Made by a program: the position numbers and the translations under genes. The notes under the pieces are model-generated. The model saw only the letters and a program-made list of their open reading frames with translations. It was not told where the DNA came from and made no database searches. This document shows, in pieces, positions 32,281 through 39,724 of a stretch of DNA of 64,000 bases. The DNA is taken from NCBI RefSeq assembly GCF_001667775.1, contig NZ_LZJI01000005.1, positions 1-64,000 of the forward strand, in the 5' to 3' direction. Numbering within the stretch: position 1 is the first letter of the stretch; every line of letters begins with the position of its first letter. The DNA comes from Mycobacterium sp. E1747. GTDB taxonomy: Bacteria > Actinomycetota > Actinomycetes > Mycobacteriales > Mycobacteriaceae.

Positions 32281-32946
32281 TCACCACCGGTCGAAATGCA
32301 GCACATCGTCGAGCGGTATCCGTTTGGCGCGCCGGAATGTGGTGCCGGTGTAGTACGCGGTGGGAACAGTCGTCGCGTGGTAGACGTTGTCGGGTAGTCC
32401 GAGAATCGCCCGCATGTCGCCGTCGGCCATGATGGTCACCCCGGTCCACGTCGTTCCCAAGCCCCGGGACCGCGCGGCGAGCATGTAGCTCCACGTGGCG
32501 GGCATGATCGAACTCCAATATTGGTTGGCGTTTTCGGCCGTCAGCACGCCGTCACCGTCGATGACCTCGACGCACGGGATCATCAACACAGGGACCTCGC
32601 CGATGTGCTCGGCGAGATACGCCGCGCTGTCGGACACCTTGCGCTGCTCGCGGTTGCGCACGGGGTCGTCCTTGAATCGATCGGCGACCGCGAAAGGCGA
32701 AGCGACGATCAGCTCCCATGTGCGCCGATACACGTCGGCGATCGCGCGTCGCTGTCTTTCGTCGGTGACGACGATGAAACTCCAGTTCTGCACGTTGGCC
32801 GACGTCGGTGCCTGCACCGCGATCTCCAGGCATTCCCGGATCAGCCCGATGGGCACGGGTTTGGTCAGATCGAGGCGTCTGCGCACCGAGCGGGTCGTGG
32901 TCAGCAACTCGTCGATCGACAACTCGACGACGGGGTAATCGGTCAT
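32281..32946 (-). CDS. Nitroreductase-family FMN oxidoreductase
   Basis: 221 aa. Typical FMN nitroreductase segments: TRSVRRRLDLTKPVPIGLIRECLEIAVQAPTSANVQNWSFIVVTD at the N-terminus (FMN-binding RSVRR and the APTSANVQNW loop), AARSRGLGTTWTG, and LGLPDNVYHATTVPTAYYTG. It reduces quinones, nitroaromatics or related electrophiles with NAD(P)H. The start overlaps the RidA stop by 4 bp (ATGA). Confidence 0.92.
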   Translation of the reverse strand: MTDYPVVELSIDELLTTTRSVRRRLDLTKPVPIGLIRECLEIAVQAPTSANVQNWSFIVVTDERQRRAIADVYRRTWELIVASPFAVADRFKDDPVRNREQRKVSDSAAYLAEHIGEVPVLMIPCVEVIDGDGVLTAENANQYWSSIMPATWSYMLAARSRGLGTTWTGVTIMADGDMRAILGLPDNVYHATTVPTAYYTGTTFRRAKRIPLDDVLHFDRW

Positions 32947-33329
32947 GCCGGCAGGATGGCGGTGACTTCGACTTCCACGCGGATGTTGGGCCACACCAGC
33001 CCGTCGATGATGCTGAACATGGCGGCGGGTTGGTGGCGGATGATCTCCTTGCTCACCGCCAGGTAGGCGGACGCATACGCACGGCTGGTGACCCATTGGC
33101 GCATGTAAACGATGTCGGTGAGCTTGGCGCCGGCCTTGCCGAGCGCGTTTTCCACATTGATCCAGCACTGCCGGGCCTCGTCGGTGAAGTCCTCGGGCAG
33201 TGTGCCGTCTTCACGCACCCCTGGTGTTCCGGAAACGAAGATCTGTGTCCCGCCGGATACCGCGATGGCGTCGGCGTAGTGTCCGATGTGTGCCGCCACT
33301 CCGGTTAGGATCGGGGTAATAGTTGTCAT
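32943..33329 (-). CDS. RidA/YjgF/YER057c/UK114-family protein
   Basis: 128 aa. The fold is evident from AIAVSGGTQIFVSGTPGVREDGTLPEDFTDEARQCWINVENALGKAGAKLTDIVYMRQWVTS and the C-terminal NIRVEVEVTAILPA. True RidA proteins hydrolyse reactive enamines/imines and carry an Arg near residue 105; here the matching segment reads PNIRVEVEVTA, so an Arg is present. It is translationally coupled to the nitroreductase. Confidence 0.9.
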   Translation of the reverse strand: MTTITPILTGVAAHIGHYADAIAVSGGTQIFVSGTPGVREDGTLPEDFTDEARQCWINVENALGKAGAKLTDIVYMRQWVTSRAYASAYLAVSKEIIRHQPAAMFSIIDGLVWPNIRVEVEVTAILPA

Positions 33330-33361
33330 CTCGAGACTCCTTGTTGCTGTGCGATTTTCGG

Positions 33362-34303
33362 TTAGCTTCCGGGGTTGTCTGTCGTGAGGACGACTCCGCT
33401 GGGCTCGTGGCCCGCCACAACATGCGCCAAGGCGGCGGCGGCCTGATCCAGGCCGCAAGACCGCGGGGTGGGCATGGTCAACCTGCCCGACGCGAGAAGC
33501 GCGGTGAGGCGGTCGAGTTGGGGCCCATCCGAGCGGACGTAAACCGCCGTCACGCCGATCCCGCGGGTCGATGCGGGTAGGTCGGGGGTGATGGTCGCCA
33601 GCCGGCCGCCGCCGGCAAGCGCGGTCATCGCCGCAGCAGCACCGCCGGGGGCGGCGTTGGCGACGGCGTCGATCGAGTCCTTCGCCAACGCCTTCGCGTG
33701 CTGTGGCCACAGCGGATCGCGATAATCGAGCACTTCGCGGGCGCCATGCCGGCGGACGCGGTTGGCGCTGCTCGGGCCGGCGGTGGCGAGCACGTCGACC
33801 CCGCGCATGGCCGCCAGCTGGACGATGAGGCCGCCGGTGATTCCGCCCGCGCCATGAACGAGCAACGTTTCTCCGCGGTGCAGGCCCAATGCCTCGCCGA
33901 CCACCTGGTCAGCGGTCAACGCCGGCACCGGAAAGATCGCTGCGGTCCCCCACGGAATCTCGCGCGGTTTGCGGGCGAGCGAGCCCACCGGCGCGATCAG
34001 AAGCGGCGCCCAAGTGCCTTGATCGCGCAGCGGCACGGGGTGACACAGCACTGCATCGCCCACGCTGAATCCGCTCTGGCGATTGTCACCGACGGCCTCG
34101 ATGACGCCGGCGGCCTCGACGCCGAGCGCCAGCGGGGGAGGCCTGCCGACGTCCCAACCGCCGTAGCGAACGATGTTGTCCCAGTTCCCAACCCCGGCGC
34201 CACGGGTTGCGATCAGAACCTCGTCGGACGCCAAAGGTCGCGGGTCGGCCACTTCGAACGTCTCCACATTGCCGCCGGGGGTGCGGACCCCCGCTACCAG
34301 CAT
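33362..34303 (-). CDS. Zinc-independent MDR alcohol dehydrogenase / quinone reductase
   Basis: 313 aa medium-chain reductase. It has GVGNWDNIVRYGGWD, LGVEAAGVIEAVGD, then LLVHGAGGITGGLIVQLAAMRGVDVLATAG (Rossmann) and VRRHGAREVLDYRD. No structural-zinc Cys cluster is visible, so it is of the quinone oxidoreductase type. ATG 34303 is the usual MTMLVAG-type start; GTG 34357 is in frame but overlaps a short upstream ORF with a better ribosome site. Confidence 0.87.
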   Translation of the reverse strand: MLVAGVRTPGGNVETFEVADPRPLASDEVLIATRGAGVGNWDNIVRYGGWDVGRPPPLALGVEAAGVIEAVGDNRQSGFSVGDAVLCHPVPLRDQGTWAPLLIAPVGSLARKPREIPWGTAAIFPVPALTADQVVGEALGLHRGETLLVHGAGGITGGLIVQLAAMRGVDVLATAGPSSANRVRRHGAREVLDYRDPLWPQHAKALAKDSIDAVANAAPGGAAAAMTALAGGGRLATITPDLPASTRGIGVTAVYVRSDGPQLDRLTALLASGRLTMPTPRSCGLDQAAAALAHVVAGHEPSGVVLTTDNPGS

Positions 34304-34311
34304 GGTCACGG

Positions 34312-34338
34312 TCAGACGACCGGCCAGTTGTAGGTCAT
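34312..34338 (-). other. Possible 8-aa upstream ORF before the MDR gene
   Basis: ATG 34338 follows GAGAGG at 7 bp and encodes MTYNWPVV then TGA, eight bases before the MDR ATG at 34303. The short frame has the better Shine-Dalgarno, so the dehydrogenase may be translated by coupling. It could also be chance. Confidence 0.3.
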
Positions 34339-34379
34339 CGTGGTTCCTCTCGAACACCGAGATTGACGGGTTGATGCGC

Positions 34380-35858
34380 CTAAGCGGTTTTCTGCGCTTT
34401 CTGCGCCGCGGTGCTCAGCAACGCCGCAAGTTCCGACTCTTCCGCGAGTAGCGGATCCCAAACCTGATTGACCGTCGGATGCGGCGCGACCGCATGGCGC
34501 AGGAGAGTGACCGGGATTTTCGCGACGACGGCCAGCGTGGCCGCTTGGACCAGTTCGGAGAATTGTGGGCCGACAAATGTCGCTCCGAGCAGTGTGTTGG
34601 TCTCGTCGTTGATGACCAGTTTCGCCCAGCCTTGAAAGCCATCACGGTATAAGGCGAGGAATGACACGGCGCCGGGGTAGCGGGCCGTTCGCGTCCGTAC
34701 CGCGAACCCTTCTGCCCGGGCTTGACCTTCGGTGCGGCCCACCCAGGCGACCTGAGGGTCAGTGTGGATAACCTGCGCCAGGCTGCCGGCATCACGGGCG
34801 GCCAATTCGTTGTCGGCCAGCTCCCGTCCCGCGGCCCGCGCGACGATGATTTCGGCCACGAGACGTCCGTGGTAGGTGGAGATGTGAGACAACCGCGCAC
34901 GCCCAGTGGTATCTCCGAGAGCGTATAGCCAGTCGCCCGTGACACCGACCGCCTGGAGATGGTCGTTGACGCAAACGCCTTCGCCGCCCGTCAGGCCGAT
35001 GGTTTCCAGTCCGATGCCGTCGGTGTTGTTGCGTCGTCCGGCGGCCAGGACGACCTCGTCTATCTCGATGGTGCGGCCGTTGAAAGTCGCGGTGACGGGT
35101 CCGCCCGCCACGGGTCGGGCCACCGCCGACAACTGTGTCTCCAAATGAATGTTGACGCCACTGCTGCGCAGTGACTGCGCGACCAGATCGCGAGCTTCGG
35201 GTTCGCAGTTGCACAGCAGCGTGTCCTCGCGCACCACAAGCGTTACCGATGACCCCAACCCGCTCAGGATGGTCGCGAACTCGACGGCGACGGGGCCGCC
35301 ACCCACCACCAGAGCGCGTGGTGGCACCCGTGTCATGGTCGTCAACTCCCGATTGGTCCACGCACGCACTTGCGCCAGACCAGGTATCCCCGGCACGTAG
35401 GGACGCGTGCCAGTGGCCAGCACGACCGCGTGGCGTGCAGTCAAGACGACTTCGGTGGTATCTCCGAGGGCGTAGGCCACGCGCACCGTTCGTTCGCCGC
35501 TCAACCGGCCGAACCCGTGAAACACTGCTACACCAGCTTGCTGCAATGATGCCGTCCGCTCTTGGTCCGAGAGGTGCTCGATGAGTTCGTCTCGTTTCGC
35601 GAAGACGGCCGTAAGATCTAATTTCGTTCCCGAGAAAGCTTCTCGCACACCAGGAACCGACTTCGCGAGGTTGAACACCTCGATTGGGCGAAGTAGGGTT
35701 TTGCTCGGGTTGCAGCCCCAGTAATGACACTCGCCGCCGACGAGGCGATCCTCGACGAGGGCTACCGAAAGGCCAACCGAAGCCAGCTTCCGCACGGCGG
35801 CCACACCGCCCACCCCGCCGCCTATGACGATCACGTCAAATTGCTTACTAGCCTTCAT
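34380..35858 (-). CDS. FAD-dependent disulfide oxidoreductase, RclA/MerA-like
   Basis: 492 aa of the pyridine nucleotide-disulfide oxidoreductase family. FAD motif VIGGGVGGVAAVRKLA at the N-terminus, redox-active Cys44 and Cys49 in GGECHYWGCNPSK, NAD(P) motif LVVGGGPVAVEFATILSGLG, second FAD motif LYALGDTTGRA, and dimer domain from about residue 350. There are no extra metal-binding cysteines at the ends, unlike MerA. RclA-type enzymes protect against reactive chlorine or copper. It overlaps the DoxX gene by 11 bp. Confidence 0.9.
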   Translation of the reverse strand: MKASKQFDVIVIGGGVGGVAAVRKLASVGLSVALVEDRLVGGECHYWGCNPSKTLLRPIEVFNLAKSVPGVREAFSGTKLDLTAVFAKRDELIEHLSDQERTASLQQAGVAVFHGFGRLSGERTVRVAYALGDTTEVVLTARHAVVLATGTRPYVPGIPGLAQVRAWTNRELTTMTRVPPRALVVGGGPVAVEFATILSGLGSSVTLVVREDTLLCNCEPEARDLVAQSLRSSGVNIHLETQLSAVARPVAGGPVTATFNGRTIEIDEVVLAAGRRNNTDGIGLETIGLTGGEGVCVNDHLQAVGVTGDWLYALGDTTGRARLSHISTYHGRLVAEIIVARAAGRELADNELAARDAGSLAQVIHTDPQVAWVGRTEGQARAEGFAVRTRTARYPGAVSFLALYRDGFQGWAKLVINDETNTLLGATFVGPQFSELVQAATLAVVAKIPVTLLRHAVAPHPTVNQVWDPLLAEESELAALLSTAAQKAQKTA

Positions 35859-36423
35859 CTCGCCTCATTTCCGAAGATGGGTACGTCCGGTCGCGTTTCG
35901 CTGATTCGCCCGTCTGACGGAGGTGGCTCGCGTCGGGGCACGCACTCCCAAACCGGCTCAACGTGCCGAGGACCGCGTAAGCCGCTGCGGCGCTGGCCGC
36001 GGAGAAGACACTGTAGCTAAGCGGCGCTTCCACGCCGAGCGATGCAGCCATCGCGATGCCAAATATGGTGAGTACCAAAGAAGTCGCTGCACCGACAAGC
36101 TTCGGTCGCCACCCGGTCAGGAGCAAGAGTCCCAGCGTCGCCTCGGTTACGGTGGCAGCCCACACAATGACGGTCAGTAAACGACCAGAAGCAAACGGAA
36201 CAAGTTGGTGGGTGTAGTCGGCGAAGGGGCCCATGCTCCCCCAGCTACCCTGCCCGAACGGCTTCCACCAACCGAATCGATCGGCTACGGCCGACAGGAA
36301 GGCCGTTGCCAGCGAAAAGCGTAGCGCGATTCGGACAATGCGAATCGGATCATGTATGGGCATGATTGGCCAAGAGCGGATCATTCCAAACGGTTTCATG
36401 GCGGTTCGCCCCGGCAAGCTCAT
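35848..36423 (-). CDS. DoxX-family membrane protein
   Basis: 191 aa with about four membrane segments: RIVRIALRFSLATAFLSAVADRFG, LLTVIVWAATVTEATLGLLLLTGWRP, KLVGAATSLVLTIFGIAMAAS, and a Ser/Ala-rich fourth segment. The C-terminal tail is hydrophilic. ATG 36423 overlaps the cupin stop as ATGA. DoxX proteins cooperate with thiol-redox or quinone systems; here the disulfide reductase gene follows with an 11-bp overlap. Confidence 0.87.
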   Translation of the reverse strand: MSLPGRTAMKPFGMIRSWPIMPIHDPIRIVRIALRFSLATAFLSAVADRFGWWKPFGQGSWGSMGPFADYTHQLVPFASGRLLTVIVWAATVTEATLGLLLLTGWRPKLVGAATSLVLTIFGIAMAASLGVEAPLSYSVFSAASAAAAYAVLGTLSRFGSACPDASHLRQTGESAKRDRTYPSSEMRRDEG

Positions 36424-36851
36424 TCTGCGTTGTCGTCGGTCGTGAGCGGTCCGTCTCCGGTGTCTAACAGGAAAACTGCTAGCAATTCGGCGGGTTCGGT
36501 GGCACTGGCGTTTTCACTGATGGTGTGGTGCGCGCCGGGAGCTTCACGCCACGTCTCACCGGCGTGATAGACGCGAGCAGGCTCGCCCTCGACTTGGCTG
36601 CGGATCGCCCCGGAGATGACGTAGGCCATGATGAACGCCGATTTCGCGTGGTGGTGCGCTCCGCTTTTGGCTCCGGGCGGGTAGCTGACGGTCACTGCTT
36701 GCAGTGATTTGCCCGGGACATTGGTAGGTTGGTTGAAAACTGTTCGGACAACCGGTTTTTGATCCAAGTTCTCCGGATCCGGCTCGGCCTGGGCCCCGGG
36801 TGCGAGCGTCATAGCGATTGTCAGCGCGGCAAGTGCTGCTTTCAGAAACAT
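36420..36851 (-). CDS. Secreted cupin-domain protein
   Basis: 143 aa. Signal peptide at residues 1–22 (MFLKAALAALTIAMTLAPGAQA), followed by a single cupin domain with GAHHHAKSAFIMAYVISGAIRSQVEGEPARVYHAGETWREAPGAHHTISENAS, keeping the metal-binding HHH and later HH. The mature protein is probably outside the cytoplasmic membrane. It overlaps the upstream 101-aa gene by 10 bp and DoxX by 4 bp. Confidence 0.88.
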   Translation of the reverse strand: MFLKAALAALTIAMTLAPGAQAEPDPENLDQKPVVRTVFNQPTNVPGKSLQAVTVSYPPGAKSGAHHHAKSAFIMAYVISGAIRSQVEGEPARVYHAGETWREAPGAHHTISENASATEPAELLAVFLLDTGDGPLTTDDNAE

Positions 36852-37147
36852 CTTGGCTGCCTCCCTTTTTCGTCTTTCGCTACACGCAAGATCGTGTTGC
36901 CAGTGACGCGCTTGCCGGTACGGGTTTTGGTTGTCGGGGAAGCCCCGGGCTCGGGCTGTACGCTGACGAGCTCAAGGCCGAGATCACGGACCCGGTCGAG
37001 AAGCCCGTAAAGCTGTGATTGGTCGCGGATTTCACCTGTGAACATGCTTTCGTGCACACCGGACTGGAGGCGCATCCCTTCTAAAGCGGACCCGAGGCGC
37101 TCCGTCAGGCGGCCTCGAATGCAGATTCGATACATCGTCGACCGCAC
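36842..37147 (-). CDS. Conserved small protein of unknown function
   Basis: 101 aa. The segment MYRICIRGRLTERLGSALEGMRLQ…MFTGEIRDQSQLYGLLDRVRDLGLELVSVQPEP has the pattern of a widespread actinobacterial small protein (beta–alpha–beta with DQxxLxGLLxRxRDLGLxLxSV). No catalytic residue known to me. It is first after element D (45 bp) and leads a nine-gene same-strand run. Confidence 0.78.
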   Translation of the reverse strand: MRSTMYRICIRGRLTERLGSALEGMRLQSGVHESMFTGEIRDQSQLYGLLDRVRDLGLELVSVQPEPGASPTTKTRTGKRVTGNTILRVAKDEKGRQPRCF

Positions 37148-37191
37148 TTAGCCTCCGCTCGTCAGCTCCTGCCTAAGGCTTCACTGACGGT

Positions 37192-37233
37192 GGGTGAGTC
37201 GTCATCACCCGGCGGGCCGATTCACCCGGGTGA
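37192..37233 (-). promoter_or_regulatory. Composite operator-like element, copy D
   Basis: Gene strand: TCACCC-GGGTGA (37233–37222), 11 bp, GGGTGA (37210–37205), 7 bp (TGACGAC), TCACCC (37197–37192). It is the closest to its gene of all copies, ending 45 bp before ATG 37147, and leads the longest operon (37147 to 30471). Confidence 0.78.
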
Positions 37234-37402
37234 GCGCGGAGACGCCATGGCCGGCGTCTGTGAACGGCTGCCAACGGCCGGACCTGAAGCACGGGCCGGA
37301 GCCGATTCCTGGCGCGCCCGGCACTCAGCGAATCTGGTCGTGCACGTTGTTGTGTGTGCCCCGGCATGACGGGCCATGCCTGTCGGCGCCACTCCTGAGC
37401 CG
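37234..37402. other. Spacer between element D and the small membrane ORF
   Basis: About 170 bp with no supported gene; the downstream end of the three-gene run 38105–37403 ends here. No clear terminator hairpin. Confidence 0.4.
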
Positions 37403-37618
37403 CTAGCCACGGTGCAGCCAGCCGGCCGTGCGTCCTCGCGCCACCGCTCGGCGGCGCCGGCTGTCGGCGAGGGCGATCAACCTCGCCGTGGCCACGGCTC
37501 CCGCGCAGCCCGCGGCGGTGACACCGAAATCGATTGGCTGACCGTCGATCAACGTGAGAACGGCGTAGTCACCGGAGACCACAGCAACGAACAGGAAAGC
37601 GTTGCGCAGGCGATTCAC
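37403..37618 (-). CDS. Small membrane protein, 71 aa
   Basis: GTG 37618 overlaps the stop of the 43-aa frame as GTGA. The protein has one or two hydrophobic segments (NAFLFVAVVSGDYAVLTLI and FGVTAAGCAGAVATARLIAL) and a strongly basic tail. A longer in-frame ORF from 37801 would overlap two better-supported frames, so I prefer the coupled start. Function unknown; regulon member through element E. Confidence 0.5.
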   Translation of the reverse strand: MNRLRNAFLFVAVVSGDYAVLTLIDGQPIDFGVTAAGCAGAVATARLIALADSRRRRAVARGRTAGWLHRG

Positions 37619-37746
37619 AACGCCAGCCACTCCGCCCCGATCGGACGCACAGCGAGGATGCTGCGCAGGTATCCAGTGGGACGTCCGCAGGTCGCACACA
37701 CCGGGCTGGCGCCTCGTCGGGAAGCCATCTCTCGTTTGTCGTCCAC
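37615..37746 (-). CDS. 43-aa CxxC protein
   Basis: GTG 37746 overlaps the stop of the 119-aa gene as TAGTG, and its own stop overlaps the next start as GTGA. The product has SPVCATCGRPTGYL, one CxxC that could bind zinc or act as a thiol pair, and a hydrophobic C-terminal third. The double coupling supports translation. An ATG at 37728 is an internal alternative. Confidence 0.5.
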   Translation of the reverse strand: MDDKREMASRRGASPVCATCGRPTGYLRSILAVRPIGAEWLAL

Positions 37747-38105
37747 TAGGTCGCCATCGCCCATCGGACCATCTCCAAGCAGACCTCACACAGCACCTCA
37801 ACGAGGTCGCCGTCCGTGTTTAGCCCCACCTGGTCACATCCGTCGACAGCATGTATCTCGGCGACCGCTACTGCGGGCGCGCCGCATGTTTCGCCGCTCG
37901 ACAGCCCCTGGGCAGTACAAATGGGCCGCAACGTGTTCAGCTGCTGCTCGATTCCGAGGGCGGCGTCCACCGCGTCATCTCCGCTCCGGTGCGCCCACCG
38001 TCGGGCAAGGGCGGCGGCGTCCCAGATTCGTTGCAGCAGCCGCGATGACCGGCCGGTACCCGGGCCGTATTCGGCAGGTGATCGTTGGGATGGGCGGCGC
38101 TTCAT
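37746..38105 (-). CDS. 119-aa Cys-rich protein of unknown function
   Basis: ATG 38105 has GGAG eight bases upstream. The N-terminal 40 residues are basic. The C-terminal half carries six Cys, in ICTAQGL, ETCGAPA, VDGCDQVG and VEVLCEVCLEM, the last a CxxC, suggesting a zinc-ribbon. GC-rich third codon positions support coding. It leads a three-gene coupled run under element E (162 bp). Confidence 0.6.
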   Translation of the reverse strand: MKRRPSQRSPAEYGPGTGRSSRLLQRIWDAAALARRWAHRSGDDAVDAALGIEQQLNTLRPICTAQGLSSGETCGAPAVAVAEIHAVDGCDQVGLNTDGDLVEVLCEVCLEMVRWAMAT

Positions 38106-38266
38106 CTGGTCTTCTCCAATTCGTGGCTATGGAGTTCCGCGCGATCACGCAGCAGCGCGTCCCGTCATCGCGACCCGCTGCTCGCTGATGCGGCCCTTGG
38201 GGTCGGCATTTGGCCGATTCCACGTACGTCCGCTCGCGATCTGTCATGCGAGCATTTATCGACCCG

Positions 38267-38308
38267 GGACGAGCGGTCATCACCCGGTCGGCTCATTCAC
38301 CCGGGCGA
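38267..38308 (-). promoter_or_regulatory. Composite operator-like element, copy E
   Basis: Gene strand: TCGCCC-GGGTGA (38308–38297), 11 bp, GGGTGA (38285–38280), 7 bp (TGACCGC), TCGTCC (38272–38267). It points to the 119-aa/43-aa/71-aa run. Confidence 0.7.
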
Positions 38309-38459
38309 TTTGATGAGTGCTGCTCGTGTCACGAGCGCACGCGAACTTCTTGACCCAAGACAGGGACGAGCTATTTGTGTTGTTGCGCAACATGACACAA
38401 TGACGGCGGGATAGGACGCCCCTGCCCGTCAATGTCGCCGGGATGCTCGCAAGTGGTGA
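38309..38459. other. Intergenic stretch with 12-bp palindrome
   Basis: No gene seen. TGTTGCGCAACA at 38381–38392 is a perfect palindrome, with TTGTG at 38375 and CACAA at 38396–38400 around it. It could be a regulator site or a weak hairpin at the end of the operon that stops at 38460. Confidence 0.35.
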
Positions 38460-38771
38460 TCAGCGTATGGGCGGAGGTCTACGACTCCCTGTGTGCGCAG
38501 CGTCCCACCGCGCATCGATGCGCGTGACGCGACGAAGCTCTATGGTGAGCCACAGCGTCGCGGCGACGGTGGCGAGAACGGCGACGAGCACCGAGGTGCA
38601 GAGCCATTCGTAGCGCCCATAGGCGGCTTCTGCTGCCGAGCTGATCAGCCCGCACGTGGCCACGGCCAGCAGAACCAAACCCGGCCAGAAGAAGTTGTCC
38701 TTCACGGCGATACCCGCGTGGGGTTGCGTGGTGCGGCAGTGATCCGTCGGATCATCATGCGTGTCTCCCAT
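38460..38771 (-). CDS. Small membrane protein, 103 aa
   Basis: ATG 38771 has GGGGAG six bases upstream. There are two membrane segments (FFWPGLVLLAVATCGLISSAAEA and WLCTSVLVAVLATVAATLWLTI) and a basic cytoplasmic tail. No known motif. It follows the 126-aa membrane protein by 115 bp in the element F run. Confidence 0.65.
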   Translation of the reverse strand: MGDTHDDPTDHCRTTQPHAGIAVKDNFFWPGLVLLAVATCGLISSAAEAAYGRYEWLCTSVLVAVLATVAATLWLTIELRRVTRIDARWDAAHTGSRRPPPIR

Positions 38772-38886
38772 TAGCACTCCCCTTCGTCGTCTCGCCGGTG
38801 ACCAACAATCCATCCATGGCGGACCCGCACGAAATGCCCGACCTCTATGCGGACCACCGGGGCGTGCGACCGCTTGGATGCGCGAT

Positions 38887-39267
38887 TCAGGTCGAGCCTG
38901 CCCCGGCCCGGTTGCGCAGCTCGGGCAGCGTAATCGCCCCAATGGTGGTCACGAGCCACACCACCACCGTCGTCGCCAGCCAGGATGGCGCGCCATCGAT
39001 GGTGAGCCCGTGCGTCAATTGCGAAGCGAGGGTCAACGCGACGATCGTCAATGCCAAGCCCGCGCCTCCAAGCAGCAATGACGCGTACTCGCGTGACATC
39101 TGCATGATCGAAAAGGACAGGCTTGCTTGCATTATGGTGAACGCCAGCACTCCGACGACATATCCCGGTATCGAGACCACGACTCCGGGAACAATCCACG
39201 CCGCAACCAGTAGTCCGATCCCCCACGATGTCAGGAGCACGCTGGCGAACCGCAGGATTTGCCTCAT
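38887..39267 (-). CDS. Membrane protein, four predicted segments, 126 aa
   Basis: Four hydrophobic segments: SVLLTSWGIGLLVAAWIVPGVVV, YVVGVLAFTIMQASLSF, YASLLLGGAGLALTIVALTLA, and WLATTVVVWLVTTIGAITL. The layout resembles phage-holin-superfamily IV or small mycobacterial membrane proteins. ATG 39267 overlaps the stop of a 24-aa Gly-rich ORF (ATGA). Function unknown. Confidence 0.75.
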   Translation of the reverse strand: MRQILRFASVLLTSWGIGLLVAAWIVPGVVVSIPGYVVGVLAFTIMQASLSFSIMQMSREYASLLLGGAGLALTIVALTLASQLTHGLTIDGAPSWLATTVVVWLVTTIGAITLPELRNRAGAGST

Positions 39268-39338
39268 GCCGAGGTGTAGGTCGCCGAGCCGGGTCCGCCG
39301 CCCAATCCGATGTTGTTGCCGGCTGACTCAGCGCACAT
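39264..39338 (-). CDS. 24-aa Gly-rich peptide ORF, coupled to the membrane protein
   Basis: ATG 39338 has AAAGGA seven bases upstream, and the stop overlaps the next start as ATGA. The peptide begins MCAESAG, has NNIGLGGGPGS in the middle and ends in TYTSA. It is the first frame after element F (108 bp). Its position and coupling support translation; it may be a leader peptide or a small functional peptide. Confidence 0.45.
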   Translation of the reverse strand: MCAESAGNNIGLGGGPGSATYTSA

Positions 39339-39445
39339 CGCTTAGTCCTTTCCCGAATCACCTACTGCTGGGGCGTGCTGCGTGTCTGGCATTCGCCCGG
39401 CCATTGGGGCGTAGGTCCTGCCGGAGTCAAGCTTGGGCGCCCTGC

Positions 39446-39487
39446 GGGTGAGCTGTCTTCACCCCGCGGCGTCAATCACCCGGGTGA
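39446..39487 (-). promoter_or_regulatory. Composite operator-like element, copy F
   Basis: Gene strand: TCACCC-GGGTGA (39487–39476), 11 bp, GGGTGA (39464–39459), 7 bp (AGACAGC), TCACCC (39451–39446). Its orientation points to the minus-strand 24-aa/126-aa/103-aa run, not to the plus-strand LuxR gene. Confidence 0.75.
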
Positions 39488-39724
39488 GGAAATGACTAGG
39501 CTCCCCGAACGCGCACGCTGGGCAAATCGCCATTCGCGGTGCGGATTCGCGTGGGTGTCGGCGTCGCTGAGCGCACAGCATCGAGGGTGGGCACGTACGG
39601 CCCGATCGGTGTCCCGGCTACTCGCATACACTAACTACCAGCGCTAGCGGTTGCGAGAATCTGTGGACGACACGACTGAGAGGCCTACAGCCCGCCTACT
39701 GCACGTCGGGGGGCGCCGGTTCGC
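39488..39724 (+). promoter_or_regulatory. Upstream region of the first LuxR regulator
   Basis: About 237 bp. TACACT at 39627–39632 could be a -10 hexamer. A 51-aa open frame (39492–39647) has its Shine-Dalgarno too close to be convincing. The GTGCAC-flanked promoter of the other two LuxR paralogues is not present here. Confidence 0.35.

Noticed and set aside
39492..39647. 51-aa plus-strand frame between element F and the first LuxR gene
   Set aside because: Shine-Dalgarno-like GAGG is too close to the start, composition is Arg/Ser-rich as in shadows, and no coupling to a neighbour exists.
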